Origin: Wuchereria bancrofti | Lineage: Eukaryota > Nematoda > Chromadorea > Rhabditida > Onchocercidae | Direction: 5' to 3' | Assembly (NCBI GenBank): GCA_005281725.1 | Contig: SSBO01000012.1 | Location: forward strand, 6,327,177-6,391,176 | DNA length: 64,000 bases | Shown: positions 37,796 to 50,171 of the stretch, piece after piece | How the letters are laid out: every line of letters begins with the position of its first letter | Numbering within the stretch: the stretch's first letter is position 1 | The notes under the pieces: generated by a model | Seen by the model: the letters and a program-made list of their open reading frames with translations, nothing else | Told to the model about the DNA's origin: nothing | Database searches by the model: none | Position numbers and translations under genes: made by a program

Positions 37796-40700
37796 TTAAT
37801 GCCTTACAGCAGCGATATTGATCACTGTTGTGAGGCGTTTCTCACGATCACGTTCTTTCTGACATTTGTGGAACATATATTCCCGACGTCGACTAGAAAA
37901 TGCAATCCAAACTAGCTTGGATAGAAATATGATTAATTCAATAACTGTTATCACACTTGCTCCAAAAAACAATCCCATATTTCCACCAATATTACCTAGA
38001 AATTAAATTCCAGCATTTCGTTAAAATATTTGCAGCAAATATTTTCTAATACTTTATGTATTTTTCATTTAGGGTTTTTCCTGAATGCTGATACAGTCAT
38101 ATCACAATCATTTCATATCAAAGTTGTCATTACTCAGTACATCCACCAGCGACGTTGACTGCATTTGTTCATTTAATAAATAAGACATTTCACGATAAAA
38201 GATATTCACCACAGCAAAATTTCCCCTGTAAAAATTCCAATATAAATAACTTTTTCGATAAATCGCGAGAAATCAATGAACTAATGATTATACGGAGCTC
38301 GATGATCATTAGAGAAAGCTCATAATCATAAATCATACTTGATATACTTCTGAGTCCATTTATTGTTAATATTTGTCAGCCAGTCCATAGCACTTTCGGA
38401 AAATCCATATCCATAAGTTATCGATGCCTTATATTCATGGGTTACGCAGGACGTTGGACAGATGTTATCTGCGCATTCAGGGCCATTGATATTGTTCGTC
38501 CGGTCAGCAACTAAATTTATCAAAGCGTGATCTCTGAATTATGGAAAAATGAAGTTCTAAATATAAATTGAAGAAATATTCTTACTTTACCCAACGAAAA
38601 AGTTGCTATTTGAAAGTTCTAATTTAAAAGAACTTGAATTCTGGAGATTGGACTAATTACCTTGAAGCATGAATGCATGCAGTTCGCTTGGTGTACAAGT
38701 ATTCAGATGAGCTAAAAGCGCTAAATGTAAATTGAAGAAATATTCAAAACAGTGAGAATTCAAAATTGAGAAGCAAAAGAATTAAAACTAAAAATTTCAA
38801 TGTCTAACCATCACCAACGCTGTATAATAGTGGAGTGCAGTTAATTCTTTGTTCATAGTATATCTAAATGAGTAAACGTATAAATCAAAGAAGTGCAACG
38901 AGATCACTTCAAAATGAAATACGCCGATAATGCTTTCGAGGGAAATGAATACAGACGATAAAAAATAACGAAAACATGTACTTGTTGACAAAGTGATGCA
39001 CAGTTTTTTGCCGTGTATGGTAAACGAAATGCTCGTTGAGGCGATTTCAATGGCCAGGTATGCGTACAATTTCCCCAGCTATCAGGAGTGAGGAAATGAA
39101 ACTAAAACAGCATTTGTCGGTTTTTGCGCAGAACTTTTGCATACAATGGCAATTCTAAGTATATCGTGAAACCATTATGTACAAATTATTACAATAATAT
39201 TTTAATTAGTACAAAAAATCAAATATTGAGATCAAATTCTTAGAAAAAGCATACCGTTTCTAAATTCAAAGCAATATATGCACGATAGGCAGGTGAGACC
39301 GAAAGGCCTTCTGTATATGAATATGCTAACTCATTTTCACTTCGAACATATAATCGAAATCCATCTTCTAGATTATTAGAAAAGATTGGTAAAGTATTCC
39401 CTAAAACAATGCTTTTTATTTCTACGATAAACTTGTGATGAGATTTGAACAAATTTCAGCTCACTTTGAGGGCTTACACTTTTTATAAACATATTCACTT
39501 AAAATTCAAAGTAACCTTCTTCAGCATAATTAACAGCGATAGCATCATTTATTCCAGCATCTAATATCAGCTGCAATCTAAACATTATCTAGCAATTAAA
39601 TCCATATAGAATATGAATCTGTTCAACAAGATTCTAAATTACGAAGTAACAGGTGCTGTCTCCCATCTTATCATTTCATAGCCCTTCTAAATGACATTCG
39701 GTTTTACAAATTTGAAAAACAAAGGAAGACCAGTTATTCCAGTTGTACTACTAATTGTTCTGATTAGTACATCCCAATTTCAGCTACCAAAAATTTGTAT
39801 CTTCCAATTTTGCAACTCCTTTTTTTAATCTTTTGGAACTTGAATTTAATGTAGATTAAATCGAAAATTGCTTTCCACAGAAAATGAACATACCCATTGA
39901 AAATACCTGGTTGGGTCTGATTTAATTTCATGTCATTGAGCGAAAATACAAAGCATGAACCCAGGTCAGTGAGCACTTTTCGTGACATTGCACAACAATC
40001 TAATTTGGTGCCACCCACAGAACAAATTTTAAGCATTTCATGACAAGCAAACCTGAATTTAATTAGTAAATTTCGTGAGGCAAAAAACTGATGAGATAAA
40101 TTACGCATTTTAAATGTGATAATGTGTTTTAGCAAACTTGCATTAATTTATATTGTTCGTTCTGCATAATTTTCTTTTTTTGTAGATATTAAACATATTC
40201 AGTAAACCTATGTTTTCCTTCTTTAGTAAGAAAGTGATTCAATGAAGATACTTACACTTTCATTCATGATCACGTTTGTGAATGCTAAGTAAATAAAGTG
40301 CTTCAGATATTGTGTCAACGAAATACAACGAAATCAGGCAAGTTCCATTTTGATTTGATATAGAGTTGTAATCGATCAGTTCTTTTTATCTTACTTTCTA
40401 CCTTGCCTTCTAGGTGTTCCACGCTGAACTTCCACCTTTTTCGTGGCAGAATTTATAGAACTTTCAATAAATCGTCAAGGGTGAACATTTTTGTTAGACA
40501 TGATTTTTGACGACAAAGTCAATGGTGGGGTAATATTTGTGACAATGAAAAAATGTGGGACGAATTTATGAAACGATCGAATACTTTCCATTCATACGTT
40601 TCATTTTTATAACATTTATGCTTAAAAAAGAAATCTGCCCTTCCAGATAGTGAAGTTCTCTAAAACAAATCAAAATGATTAAAAAATAAAGCCAAAGATT

Positions 40701-41735
40701 AATACCCAGCTCGTGCGAAGAAATTCTCGATATTAAATGGATACTCTGTAAAAATGCTTTGGAAATATTCATATGCTTGTCGACCTCTTTCGATCGTATC
40801 GTTGTTCGCGTGCAAATATAAGTCTTCCACCTCACTGTAAGCCATTGTCATGTAGCGCAACAAATCATTGGTGAAATAGCCAGCACCACTACTGGATTCA
40901 TTCAAATCTGTATTTGATATACTTCATATTTCATTTCTAAATCGTTGAAATTTATATTTACAACTTACTGTACATTCTCAATATCTTAGTTTATATTTGT
41001 CTATATTTATATGGAGATGTATGCACCTGAAGGATGGAAGTAGTTTAAAATTTAGCTAAGATGAACAAGAGAATGTATAAACCGAAATTTAAATCTACTG
41101 CACAAAGTGCCACGCTTAGACTTAATAAAAACAGTACGGTACTAAATATAATTCTGGTACTAAATATAATTCTAAAAAATGGTACTAAATATAATTCTAA
41201 AAAAAGTTAACAAACTCCAATATCTGAACTTACACCGAACATAATTTTTGGTGATTGGATTATAGTTGCACACGGTTACTGCGGGTAGAATAAGCATTTC
41301 GGCGGGGACAAAGGTGACGGACGTTGCGGTTGGATGTGATATGAAATATGCTACCAATATGTTTATTTGAAGTGATAAGAATATTGCAGCAGAACACATT
41401 ACCGAACACCAGAATATCTTTCCATATCCCTTTCCTTTGTAAAGTCGTAATGGACCATGTAGAGTTGTACTGTCTATAACTGTTTCCTACAAGACAAGCA
41501 TTATGCTATTTCCAGTAAACTAATCAAATTTAAGTCTTTCCTTCTTCGTTCTTCATTCACCCAACAAATAGTAGCGTGAGAACAACTTACATGAAAAGTG
41601 CTTTGTTTCCTGCTCGATAGAATCTACTCCACTGGCATTTGCAATGCGTCGTAACTGTTCCACTGGTAATTCAATAAAATTTCCACCAACTAAACGTGCT
41701 TGAAAGCGACACGGTTCGTTTGTAGTAGTACTCAT
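37796..41735 (-). CDS. DEG/ENaC (degenerin-type) cation channel subunit 2, complete, 12 exons
   Basis: Tandem paralogue of the neighbouring channel gene, same strand. Exons: 41591-41735, 41234-41479, 40706-40907, 39894-40052, 39516-39577, 39255-39400, 38982-39101, 38809-38863, 38661-38711, 38339-38510, 38134-38225, 37796-37995; phases close to 549 aa plus TAA. TM1 (about 68-92) follows STTLHGPLRLYKGKGYGKIF. Extracellular landmarks: AVTVCNYNPI, KLDCCAMSRKVLTDLGSCFV, DGFRLYVRSENE, SWGNCTHTWP, CASLCQQ, NTCTPSE and CADNICPTSC, then the pre-TM2 block GNFAVVNIFYRE. TM2 (about 488-512) is the canonical VLSNIGGNMGLFFGAS. The C-tail is short and basic (RRREYMFHKCQKERDREKR). Several intron positions and phases match subunit 1, while the two introns near TM1 and TM2 of subunit 1 are absent here. 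The partner subunit and stimulus cannot be inferred. Confidence 0.92.
41138..41208. repeat. Three-copy tandem repeat inside an intron
   Basis: Core unit GGTACTAAATATAATTCT occurs three times; copies two and three carry an added A-rich spacer (AAAAAAT). It lies in the intron between exons 2 and 3 of channel subunit 2. Likely replication slippage, no function implied. Confidence 0.85.
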
Positions 41736-42804
41736 ATTCCTTGTATAGCATAAAAATTATAAGAGTCGATTTTTAGCTATAGATTACCGTGAATGCTTAT
41801 TTAAATGCTACTTCCATCCTTAGATCGTTTATTTAATCGCTTAGAATTAAGAAGAGGAAGACAGAATTTTCTCAGAATGCCGTATAACCATAAAAATAAA
41901 ATCTTCTAGAATTTAACAAAATAATTAAACTGAATTGAAACAATCTTCCGCAACTTTCATATTCTAAATATTATTCCAACATTTAGAATGTACTGTAACT
42001 TTTGTCAACATGAACTATTGCTTCTATTTCGTGATAAATTTGATCAATTTTCACGACTTAAGTAGACGCTTAATGCAAATAAATGATGAAAAAGTAAAAT
42101 AAACGTTTATACAACCAGCTCTTATTCAACTCTAATATTCATATGTGCTTATAGAAATATCTACAGCAAACAGTTATTTGTGTTTGCAGGTTCTTCCTGC
42201 CAGAGCACATAGCGATTCCCAATCAGCGAAAAATACAAAGAATGTTTGTTTAAATCTTTTCAATTCCTGAAGGAAGAAAAAATTACATTAATTCTTGTTT
42301 TACTCCTTGCGTTGATCGGTGATACACACAGGATTGATCATATTGGTGTGAATATGTTGGTGTGAATATGTTTGCTTTCAAGATAAAATAAAAAAGGTGC
42401 TTTGCTCGATTTAGGTCTTTCAAATGTGTAAAAGATCTTAATAACCTTTCAAGCTGTGCAATTAAAACAATGCAAAGAAAACTTCTAATGAACTACTTTT
42501 CTTAATGTTACCACTTGGTAATGTGATTTACAAAAAGATTTAATAATAATAATCTCAAAGCTAATGTGAAGTTGATGTTTGCTTCCGATAAAGATAAATG
42601 GATTTATTTTAAAAAAAACATAAATGTTAGAAAATATATTAATCGTACAATTTGAATCTTTTTACTTATACGAATTGAAAAATATAAAATAAATTTTGTA
42701 CAAGCACAGGGATGATGTCCCGCATTGTAGCCACTCACAGTACTAAGTTATTCCTAGCACAATGTAATGCATACGACAAATGAATTACATTACTGATAAG
42801 TTGT
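41736..42804. other. Intergenic between channel subunit 2 and Ro60
   Basis: About 1.1 kb, AT-rich, no exon. Both neighbours read leftward, so this holds the Ro60 3' UTR and the upstream region of channel subunit 2. The gap is larger than usual for nematode operon spacing, so co-transcription is not suggested. Confidence 0.4.
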
Positions 42805-45800
42805 TTAAATGTTAAGGACAAAATCATGAATAATTTGAGGAACTGATGGATTCATACCACAAATAACCAACATATTTGGGTCATTAGGATTAGCCAGTGT
42901 CCCTGATTTATCGGTCATTCCTACCACAATCAGTTTTGCATTCGGCATCCTCATTTGTTGGCGATACCACTGAATAGCATCAGACGGTTTCATCTTAAAC
43001 AAAGTTTATATTACCAACGGATCTACGTGGTTATTTGTGCAAGTTTTGTCAAGCTGATGATACTTTTACAGCTCCGAATTATTGAACGATATAAGGAGAA
43101 GGAATAAATGAATGATTTCACTAGTCCATCAATAAATCCTAACTAACACAAATTGTAAAGGTTAAAACAAATTAATAATAAAACAATTTATTTTAGTATG
43201 CTTTGTTCAAAAACAAAGCTTTTCTACCGTACTGTGTCACATTTGATATAAAAAAAAAGAATTAGGGGCATTGCAGTTAATGATTCATTAATAAAAAGAT
43301 TCCTTTTTTTCATTAAATTTGATTTCGCATAATTTGAGAAAAACAAGAAACTAACAGATTTAACTGAAACGTCATTATCCGTTAAAATAATGAAAACATC
43401 CATGTATATTGCATGCTCGATTGCCCAAATCATCGGTTCGGCACAGTCTGTCTTACCATATTTCAACTTTTTGGCAGCAGTTAAGTATTCGCCTAAGCTC
43501 ATAAATCTGTCCCACTCCAGGGGCATCAAAAAATCGGAAAAAGCTAGTGGGATTACCTGAATAATTATAACTTTATTTGCTTTCGAAACATTGATTTTAA
43601 GATAAGAGTTGAAAAGATAAGTTAAAAAGCACATCAGTTTTTACACTAGAATTCTATTTTACTTACATTCCTCTTACTTACATTAACTTCATGGTGAATG
43701 AGCCCCATTGATAGAGTGGCTGCTGCCTGACTACAAGCCAGCGTCGTACCCTGCACAAAACTATCCATGCTGTCTGAAACGAGTGGAATTTTTTGATGTA
43801 TTTGTTGTGGAAAACTCAATTTCTGTGAATTTGACCTTTCTAAAAGTACTTCCAAAAAGGAAGTAACGAACCCGAAATATCTACTGCTATAAGATATCGT
43901 CGATGAGTGACTCCAATAACATTTATGCAATTGTAAAATGCGTTATCTAACGCTTTTTGGATCGATTTAATTGGTCTCCATATCCGGTTCCCCTTCATTT
44001 CATAACCATGTTCATAGCTTGTTTTAGCTGATAGTATTGCAAGTGGATGAAATCGTTCTTGCCGCAACTTTTCAGTATCAGTCAATCTTCTGACAATCAA
44101 AGATACTGGATCATCGCTAAAATGACTCATATTGTCACTGACAGACTTCACTTTTAATTGTTACTTGCCTATTCAATATATTTAAATTTCATCTTTCTGT
44201 GGATGAATCCACATACTCGGAATCAAAAAATGTAATGCAAAATAATTTGGTCAACTCAGATATTTGCCGCATAGTTACTTTATAAAGTCCGTGTAATTTT
44301 CGTAATCGTCGTAAAAAAATGATGATATATTGCTCAATACACCACTGAGATAATTGAAACTGAAATTGCAAATGTTTCATAAAAATCAGAGCAATATTCG
44401 GACACTTTATCAATCGTCGTATTGCTGAAATGACTGTTTAATTCTACTCACAAAGTTATGTCCTAAAAATGCATTATATAATGATGAATTAAAGTCATAG
44501 AAGAAATGTTAAGTTGGAACTTTGAGAAAAGTCCTCACATATTAGCATTTTCTTCTTCAAAAAGGTCAACGCTGCTCATTTTGTCCATGTTTTTTAATAT
44601 TGCGCTTAATGACATCCTTCTTAACAAAGCACCCCAAACTTCTTTAAAACTGAGAAATTTCTGCGGCACTTGTTCTTTTTCAAAACCTTAAGATGACAGT
44701 AGTTCACATGAACTTAATAGAGTTTATTACTAAATTCTAATTCCTTCTTCTTTATCATTTATTGAGCTTAGAAATAATGATAGCAAGAAATACTTGCTAC
44801 TATTATTCTAGTTCTAATTTCCAGGAAAGATTCTAAAAATCTCTAAATTTCGAGACACATCCAACTGAACTCAATCGCAGTCATACAAAACATTATAACG
44901 ATAATGACCTATGTATTTATTTGCATTTTTTGTAATTAGAAAAACTGATGTTAAGATAGCAAATGCAGCTAATTGGTTTTTTTAAAAGAAAAAACATATA
45001 TCGTATTCTGTAAAGAAGTGGACAATTCACTGCGAAAAACTCCAAAGAACAATTCAATCGAATAAATGCTTGCCATATTGAAGAATGAGTGTAACTGCTT
45101 CTTCTAAATTTGCAGATGCTAACTCCTGAAGCCTTTTAAAAGCATTAATATACGCAGTTGCATCTATGACTGGATCAGCTATCCTTACAAAGTCTTTAGA
45201 AGCTTCCTTCTCTTCAGATCGTTCCAAATTTAGCTCTTCTAAATTTTTTCGCACTTGTTCTGTTTCTTTTGAATCTAAACGACCTCGTTTGGGTTGTTTA
45301 TCCGGTAATAATTCTTGTCGTCGTTTCCTCTCCTTTCCTTCCTTTTCATTACCTAGGGCATTTATATCAAGAGTTTTTGCAATACTCCAATTACTCAAGA
45401 AAATGAGTAGAATTTGATGTGAAACAAAGTTTGTGCAATATTTCATACTCCTAAGATTAATACAAACTATACTTTTTATAGGCTTCCGCAGTTGAAAAGG
45501 AATTTTCTTACAGTTTATGCAACACTCTCCCGATATTGTTTGCTTAGAAACATTCATATTCGATAAAAACACCTCACTATTTTGGACGCTTCTACAGCAT
45601 TATCAAAATACACTGAATGATATATGTCAAGAAGACAAAGCACTTAATTCAAAGGAAAAAACTATTATGCTATTTTCTATCCTGCTGGCAACTTTTTTCA
45701 TATATCTGTTTCAATCGCTCCTGAATGTTTTATTCATCTTCATCCCAAACAACCTAAAAATTGAGGGGGGAGAGAAATAAGGGCGTATTCAAGAGTCCAT

Positions 45801-48581
45801 ATTTTCTCTATACAAAATAATATATCACTTTTATCAAAATATTGTCAAGTGATTCAAAGGACAATGAATACCCTTTTGATTCCTGGCAACATGTTTGAAA
45901 ATATCGTCGTATTCCTTTTGATGTTGCCAGTAGTTGTGTTCGGACGGAAAACTTCGCTTTGGATGGATATGGCAAAGGCAAAACAAATCTCGATGTGAGT
46001 AACTTGCACGATAGCGATACTTAGTGACGATGAATGCGAGACGGTTTGGAGTATGATTGTAATACCTTAAAATATGTCGTCATTGTATGCTGTGTTTGTT
46101 GTAGATACAAATTTCTTGATGAAAGATGTAACTTGGAGGTCATACAATTTGCCAACAACAATCAGCAGCATTATCAAAATACCTGAATATGACAAGAAGA
46201 CCAAAACACATAAATAATTCAAAAATGTCTTAATATACAGAATACGTCAAAAATATATACAGAACTTTAATATGCATAGAATTTTTTTATGAACGAAAAG
46301 AGCAAATTCAAAAGGGAACATGACAGAATGATAAGACTGAAAAGCGTCAGAATAGTAAAATATAATCCATTCAAGCATGTTTATAATATAAATAAAATAA
46401 AAAAGAAACCATTTGACAACGGTTGCACGCAACGCACGCCCCCAACCATTAGAATCTTTCTTAAGTCCACTTTCCTTCGACACCAGTTTGCAATAGTTGA
46501 TAAACGTAAACAAATGAGTAGGTGTGACGCACACCTGCAAACGTCTTCAGCAAATCCAGGTTCAGGCACATACTTGAAACTGATTAGCATATTTCCCAAC
46601 TCATCTCCAAGTGTAAACTTATACTGAATGTTTTGTGGATAGTTAACTATTGATTATAGTTTTATGAGGAATGCACATTCAATTTTCTATATTCGTTTTC
46701 TAAGCTCTATATCAGCTATTTATCAAACCTTACCGTATATTAAATGTTAGAATTTTTTCCTACTCTTAACTGCCGGTGAAAGTTACGCGCACTCAAGGAA
46801 GCACCCATCATTGAATGAAGTGAAGTTCTAATAATTAACTAATCCGATAGGCTGTGAATATTATCTTTTGATCTCTCGAAGCAAGCAGTGACTTTTTAGT
46901 GCGAACAGCAGGCAAATAATTTAGAAAATACTGTATCTTCACTTTGCTTTATTCGATATCTTCTTCTTTAATCATTTTTGGAAATCCTAAATCAAGCGGG
47001 CTCTGTGAGAAAACCTTGTGCACAGCAAAAAGGGCTGCCTTCTGAAGACATCCTTGGTAACTTTTTTCCATAGCCGGTCTAATGTCTCGACAGATGGCAT
47101 CCGGTAATAATTTTTCTCCTTCCTCTGTTGTATCCCACGGTAATTTCTTCCTGCTTTGAGTATCGTGAACCTAATTAAGAAAATGGTTTCAATATCATGT
47201 TACTTTTATCTTTTTTGTAAACTAAGCATAAACTTTTGGAAAAGAATTTAATTTTCAAATACAACAAACTTTATAACGTGCACAAAGCGCAAGAGCCATT
47301 AGTAGCGGTTCTTTTTTCGGAGCATGATTTGATTCCGAAATTTCCAAAATTTGTTGCAAAATCATCAGTCCTTTACCTACAGTAAGAAATAACAAAAGCA
47401 GTAAGTAATCCTGAAACTCGGAAAATTAACTCTCAAGAAAATTTAAACGATATGACACTAAATACAATAAATGCAAGCAAGAGTATGCTATAATGCTGTT
47501 TGATATGCTGTTCTTTAGTGATTTTCAGCGCGTTTGCTTTTGGTAGTTCTTACTAATATTTTCTTTCAAACCGTTTAAGAAAAATTTACAGAACGACCTA
47601 CCTGATTGAATAATACGGCACAGATCAGGGACTAAAGTGCATGTAAAGTCAATTTGCCTTGCAAAATAAATGCCATCAGAATTGCCAAACATCAGAAAGC
47701 GTCGGACAAACTCTTTATCACTCTTCCATGTTGGGAAAGGCTGATTCCTAGTAATGTCAATATTTGTCATTAACTGAAATGTATAGTTTTATCATTTAAA
47801 ATCCCAGGAAGCGGTGCATGTAAAGTTGATTCAACAGATAACCTAGAGCCAATTTATCAAACCACTTTTCTTATTTATCTAATAAAGGTTTGGTCAAAAG
47901 GAGTAAAGGAAGTTATTGTAATAAGAACTAACGAACGGATTATTCGGTAAAGCTTATGAACTAGTGCTTATGTCTCAGAACACTTTTCCAGCAGATTTAT
48001 CCGACTGCGAATATCATAATATCAGCAACTCATTACAACAAGAAAAATGAATTAAACAATCTAAGGATGAAAACTAATAGAAATATTATTAGTCCACTTT
48101 CACTTGCCTAAGAACGCATCCACCAGCTTAAAAAATTTGTACCAACATTTTAGTGGGAATTTCAATTTATGAACAAATCAATCGTTTTACTCTAACTTTA
48201 AAACATGTGCAACTTCTGATGGAATCGACGGTGGTCCATGAGGACGCTGTTCTAACTGCTACCTAGGCAGGATCTTTTCGATATTAATATAGTTTCATCG
48301 AATTTATTAAGCAATTGTTTTGGCAAAATAATGATGACAATATTAAACACTCATAGGTCAGCTGTCAGGAACTTTAGTGTCTTAAGTAAAAACTTTAGTG
48401 TACGCAATATAGAATTTTCGGAGCTGTTGTAGTAATATGAATTTGGTATTATATAATCATTAATCACTAATGGTAATTATACCTGACTTTGTTGCTCTAA
48501 AATACGCACCGCATATACGATGCTCAAACGATATCGCAGATCATCCGGATGACTGGATGAAAGATATTCTGCTATGTTCAT
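42805..48581 (-). CDS. rop-1: 60-kDa SS-A/Ro ribonucleoprotein (Ro60, ROP-1-like), complete, 12 exons
   Basis: Ring-shaped RNA-binding protein that binds Y RNAs and misfolded small RNAs in small-RNA quality control. Exons: 48483-48581, 47602-47773, 47270-47376, 47015-47170, 46410-46534, 45872-46065, 45074-45352, 44539-44686, 43872-44137, 43682-43773, 43365-43556, 42805-42993; phases close to 672 aa plus stop. TROVE landmarks: EFVRRFLMFGNSDGIYF, LLMALALCARY, TPTHLFTFI, NGWGRALRATVVKWYY, TKYRYRASYSHRDL, KEVWGALLRRMSLSAILKNM, RFHPLAIL. The C-terminal vWFA domain (about 508-672) has YLIAVDIS, GKTDCAEPMIW, DVFIILTDND, AKLIVVGMT. Relative to vertebrate Ro60 there are extra segments: an N-terminal 40 or so residues, exon 4 (about 127-178) and a charged K/E/R-rich stretch in exon 7 (about 285-377), so it is longer than the 538-aa human protein. 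The intron after 45074 has a GC donor (G/GCAAGC). The MIDAS reads DISGDSM rather than DxSxS. The symbol is by homology to the nematode gene. Confidence 0.93.
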
Positions 48582-48640
48582 AACGAGTGCGTTTAGGTAC
48601 AATGATATTTGTATCTTTCAAATCCTGAAAAATCAACCTT
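48582..48640 (-). promoter_or_regulatory. Probable trans-splice or 5'-UTR acceptor of Ro60
   Basis: TTGATTTTTCAG ends at 48625, 43 nt upstream of the first ATG (48581), and an in-frame TGA lies just after it. This supports the chosen start and fits a spliced-leader addition site, though an ordinary 5'-UTR intron would look the same. Confidence 0.5.
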
Positions 48641-50171
48641 TTTTTGAAGGTATTTTCATTAGAATTAAGTGATTTTTATTTGAGTAATTGGGCTGAAGTT
48701 GGACTGAAAAACTTACACTGCAACTCTAAGCCGACAACTTGGAAAAGTTGTTGTGCATAGAATTTATTAATGCTGAATGGTGCCTTTATACCAAAAAATA
48801 TGTTGAACTTTTGCCGCTAGATCTACTTTGTATCACATCTTGATGATCTCTTAAGGTATGTGCATGAAGTTATCACTTATTTCCTTCTTTACAGTTACAG
48901 AAGGAAGATTCATTCTGCACATTATATTTCAAGCAGTTTTCTTGTATGAAAATCAATAGCTTTTACCTAAAACAATCTCTAACACATAGCACCTGATTAA
49001 ATTATTCCCTAAGATGAATATGAATAACCGATTGTAAACTTGGGTTTTCGATTCATGTAACATTATACCATTCATGATTGTTACAAAGTTTAAAACAGAC
49101 GCTGGATTTTCTACATTTCAGTGAAACACTTAATACATTACGTAGATAACGATTCACAAGCTCGAAATTTTTTGCGAATGAAATTTTACCGGTTTTTTTA
49201 AAAGCTGTCACAATTAATATTTTTAAAATGAATGTGTATCATTTACAGTGAATCTATCACATGGAAAATAAAACTGTAACGAGATAATTATATGATCTTT
49301 ATATGATCATCTATTTATATGCTTACGTTACATGAATGTACCGATAAGACGTTCATGTCGTGAAGATAAAATCAGTGGAAAGATATAATGAACTCAGAAT
49401 GCACAATCGTCACGAAAACAAGCATTCGCAAAATGATATTATATTCGAACATTACCTTTAGGTAGTACAACCAATCAGACATTCCAGCTTCCTATGAATG
49501 TCATCAATTTTCAAATATCAGTGTTCCTGAACAGTCAGCAATAAGGAGAAATTGAACTATGTAAATTAAAGATGTAAAGTTTTCACCAGTTAAACTTGGA
49601 AGCGATTGCTATCAATCAGGTTGTTCCGGATTCTGAAGAATGTAGCCCAAAGCGAGTTGCACATTGTTTTCGTCAACTTAATTATATTTGAACGTAAATA
49701 ATTTTACATACATTACAGGGTTGAAACTTTTCATTGCTCTAAGTTTTTAGTCGAAGCAAAGAAAAGACTTAAGTTTCTAACAAATATGAAAAAATTATAA
49801 TGATTTAAATTATAGAGAGAAGAACTGTTCATATTGGAAGGATAATTGAAGAATAGAATCGCCACAGTTTTTTTCCACTTCCAGAAAATTACTTTTTATA
49901 TTTTTTAAAAAATAACTGAAAAACTTTATATAAAAAATGTGATCATCGAAAAATATTACAAATATTTTTCACACAACGAAATCGATGATAATGAAAAACG
50001 TTTCATATGAGGATGAATTATTAATTAATTAGATTACGGATAAATTAGATTCGGATGAATTAATGAATTAGGTTCAGATTCATCATCTGTTCACTGCACT
50101 TGTTCAATGAGGATAATGATCTTTGGCTTATAATACAATAGTATTCCATGATTGGTAGCGATCAAGTAGTA
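48641..50171. other. Intergenic between Ro60 and the STAC-like gene
   Basis: About 1.5 kb of AT-rich sequence without exon-like blocks. It should contain the Ro60 promoter and the 3' UTR of the STAC-like gene (both read leftward). Confidence 0.4.

Noticed and set aside
44189..44413. 74-codon minus-strand ORF within the Ro60 gene
   Set aside because: It lies in the intron between exons 8 and 9. Those exons join in phase through the CAG at 44138-44140, and the ORF does not resemble Ro60.
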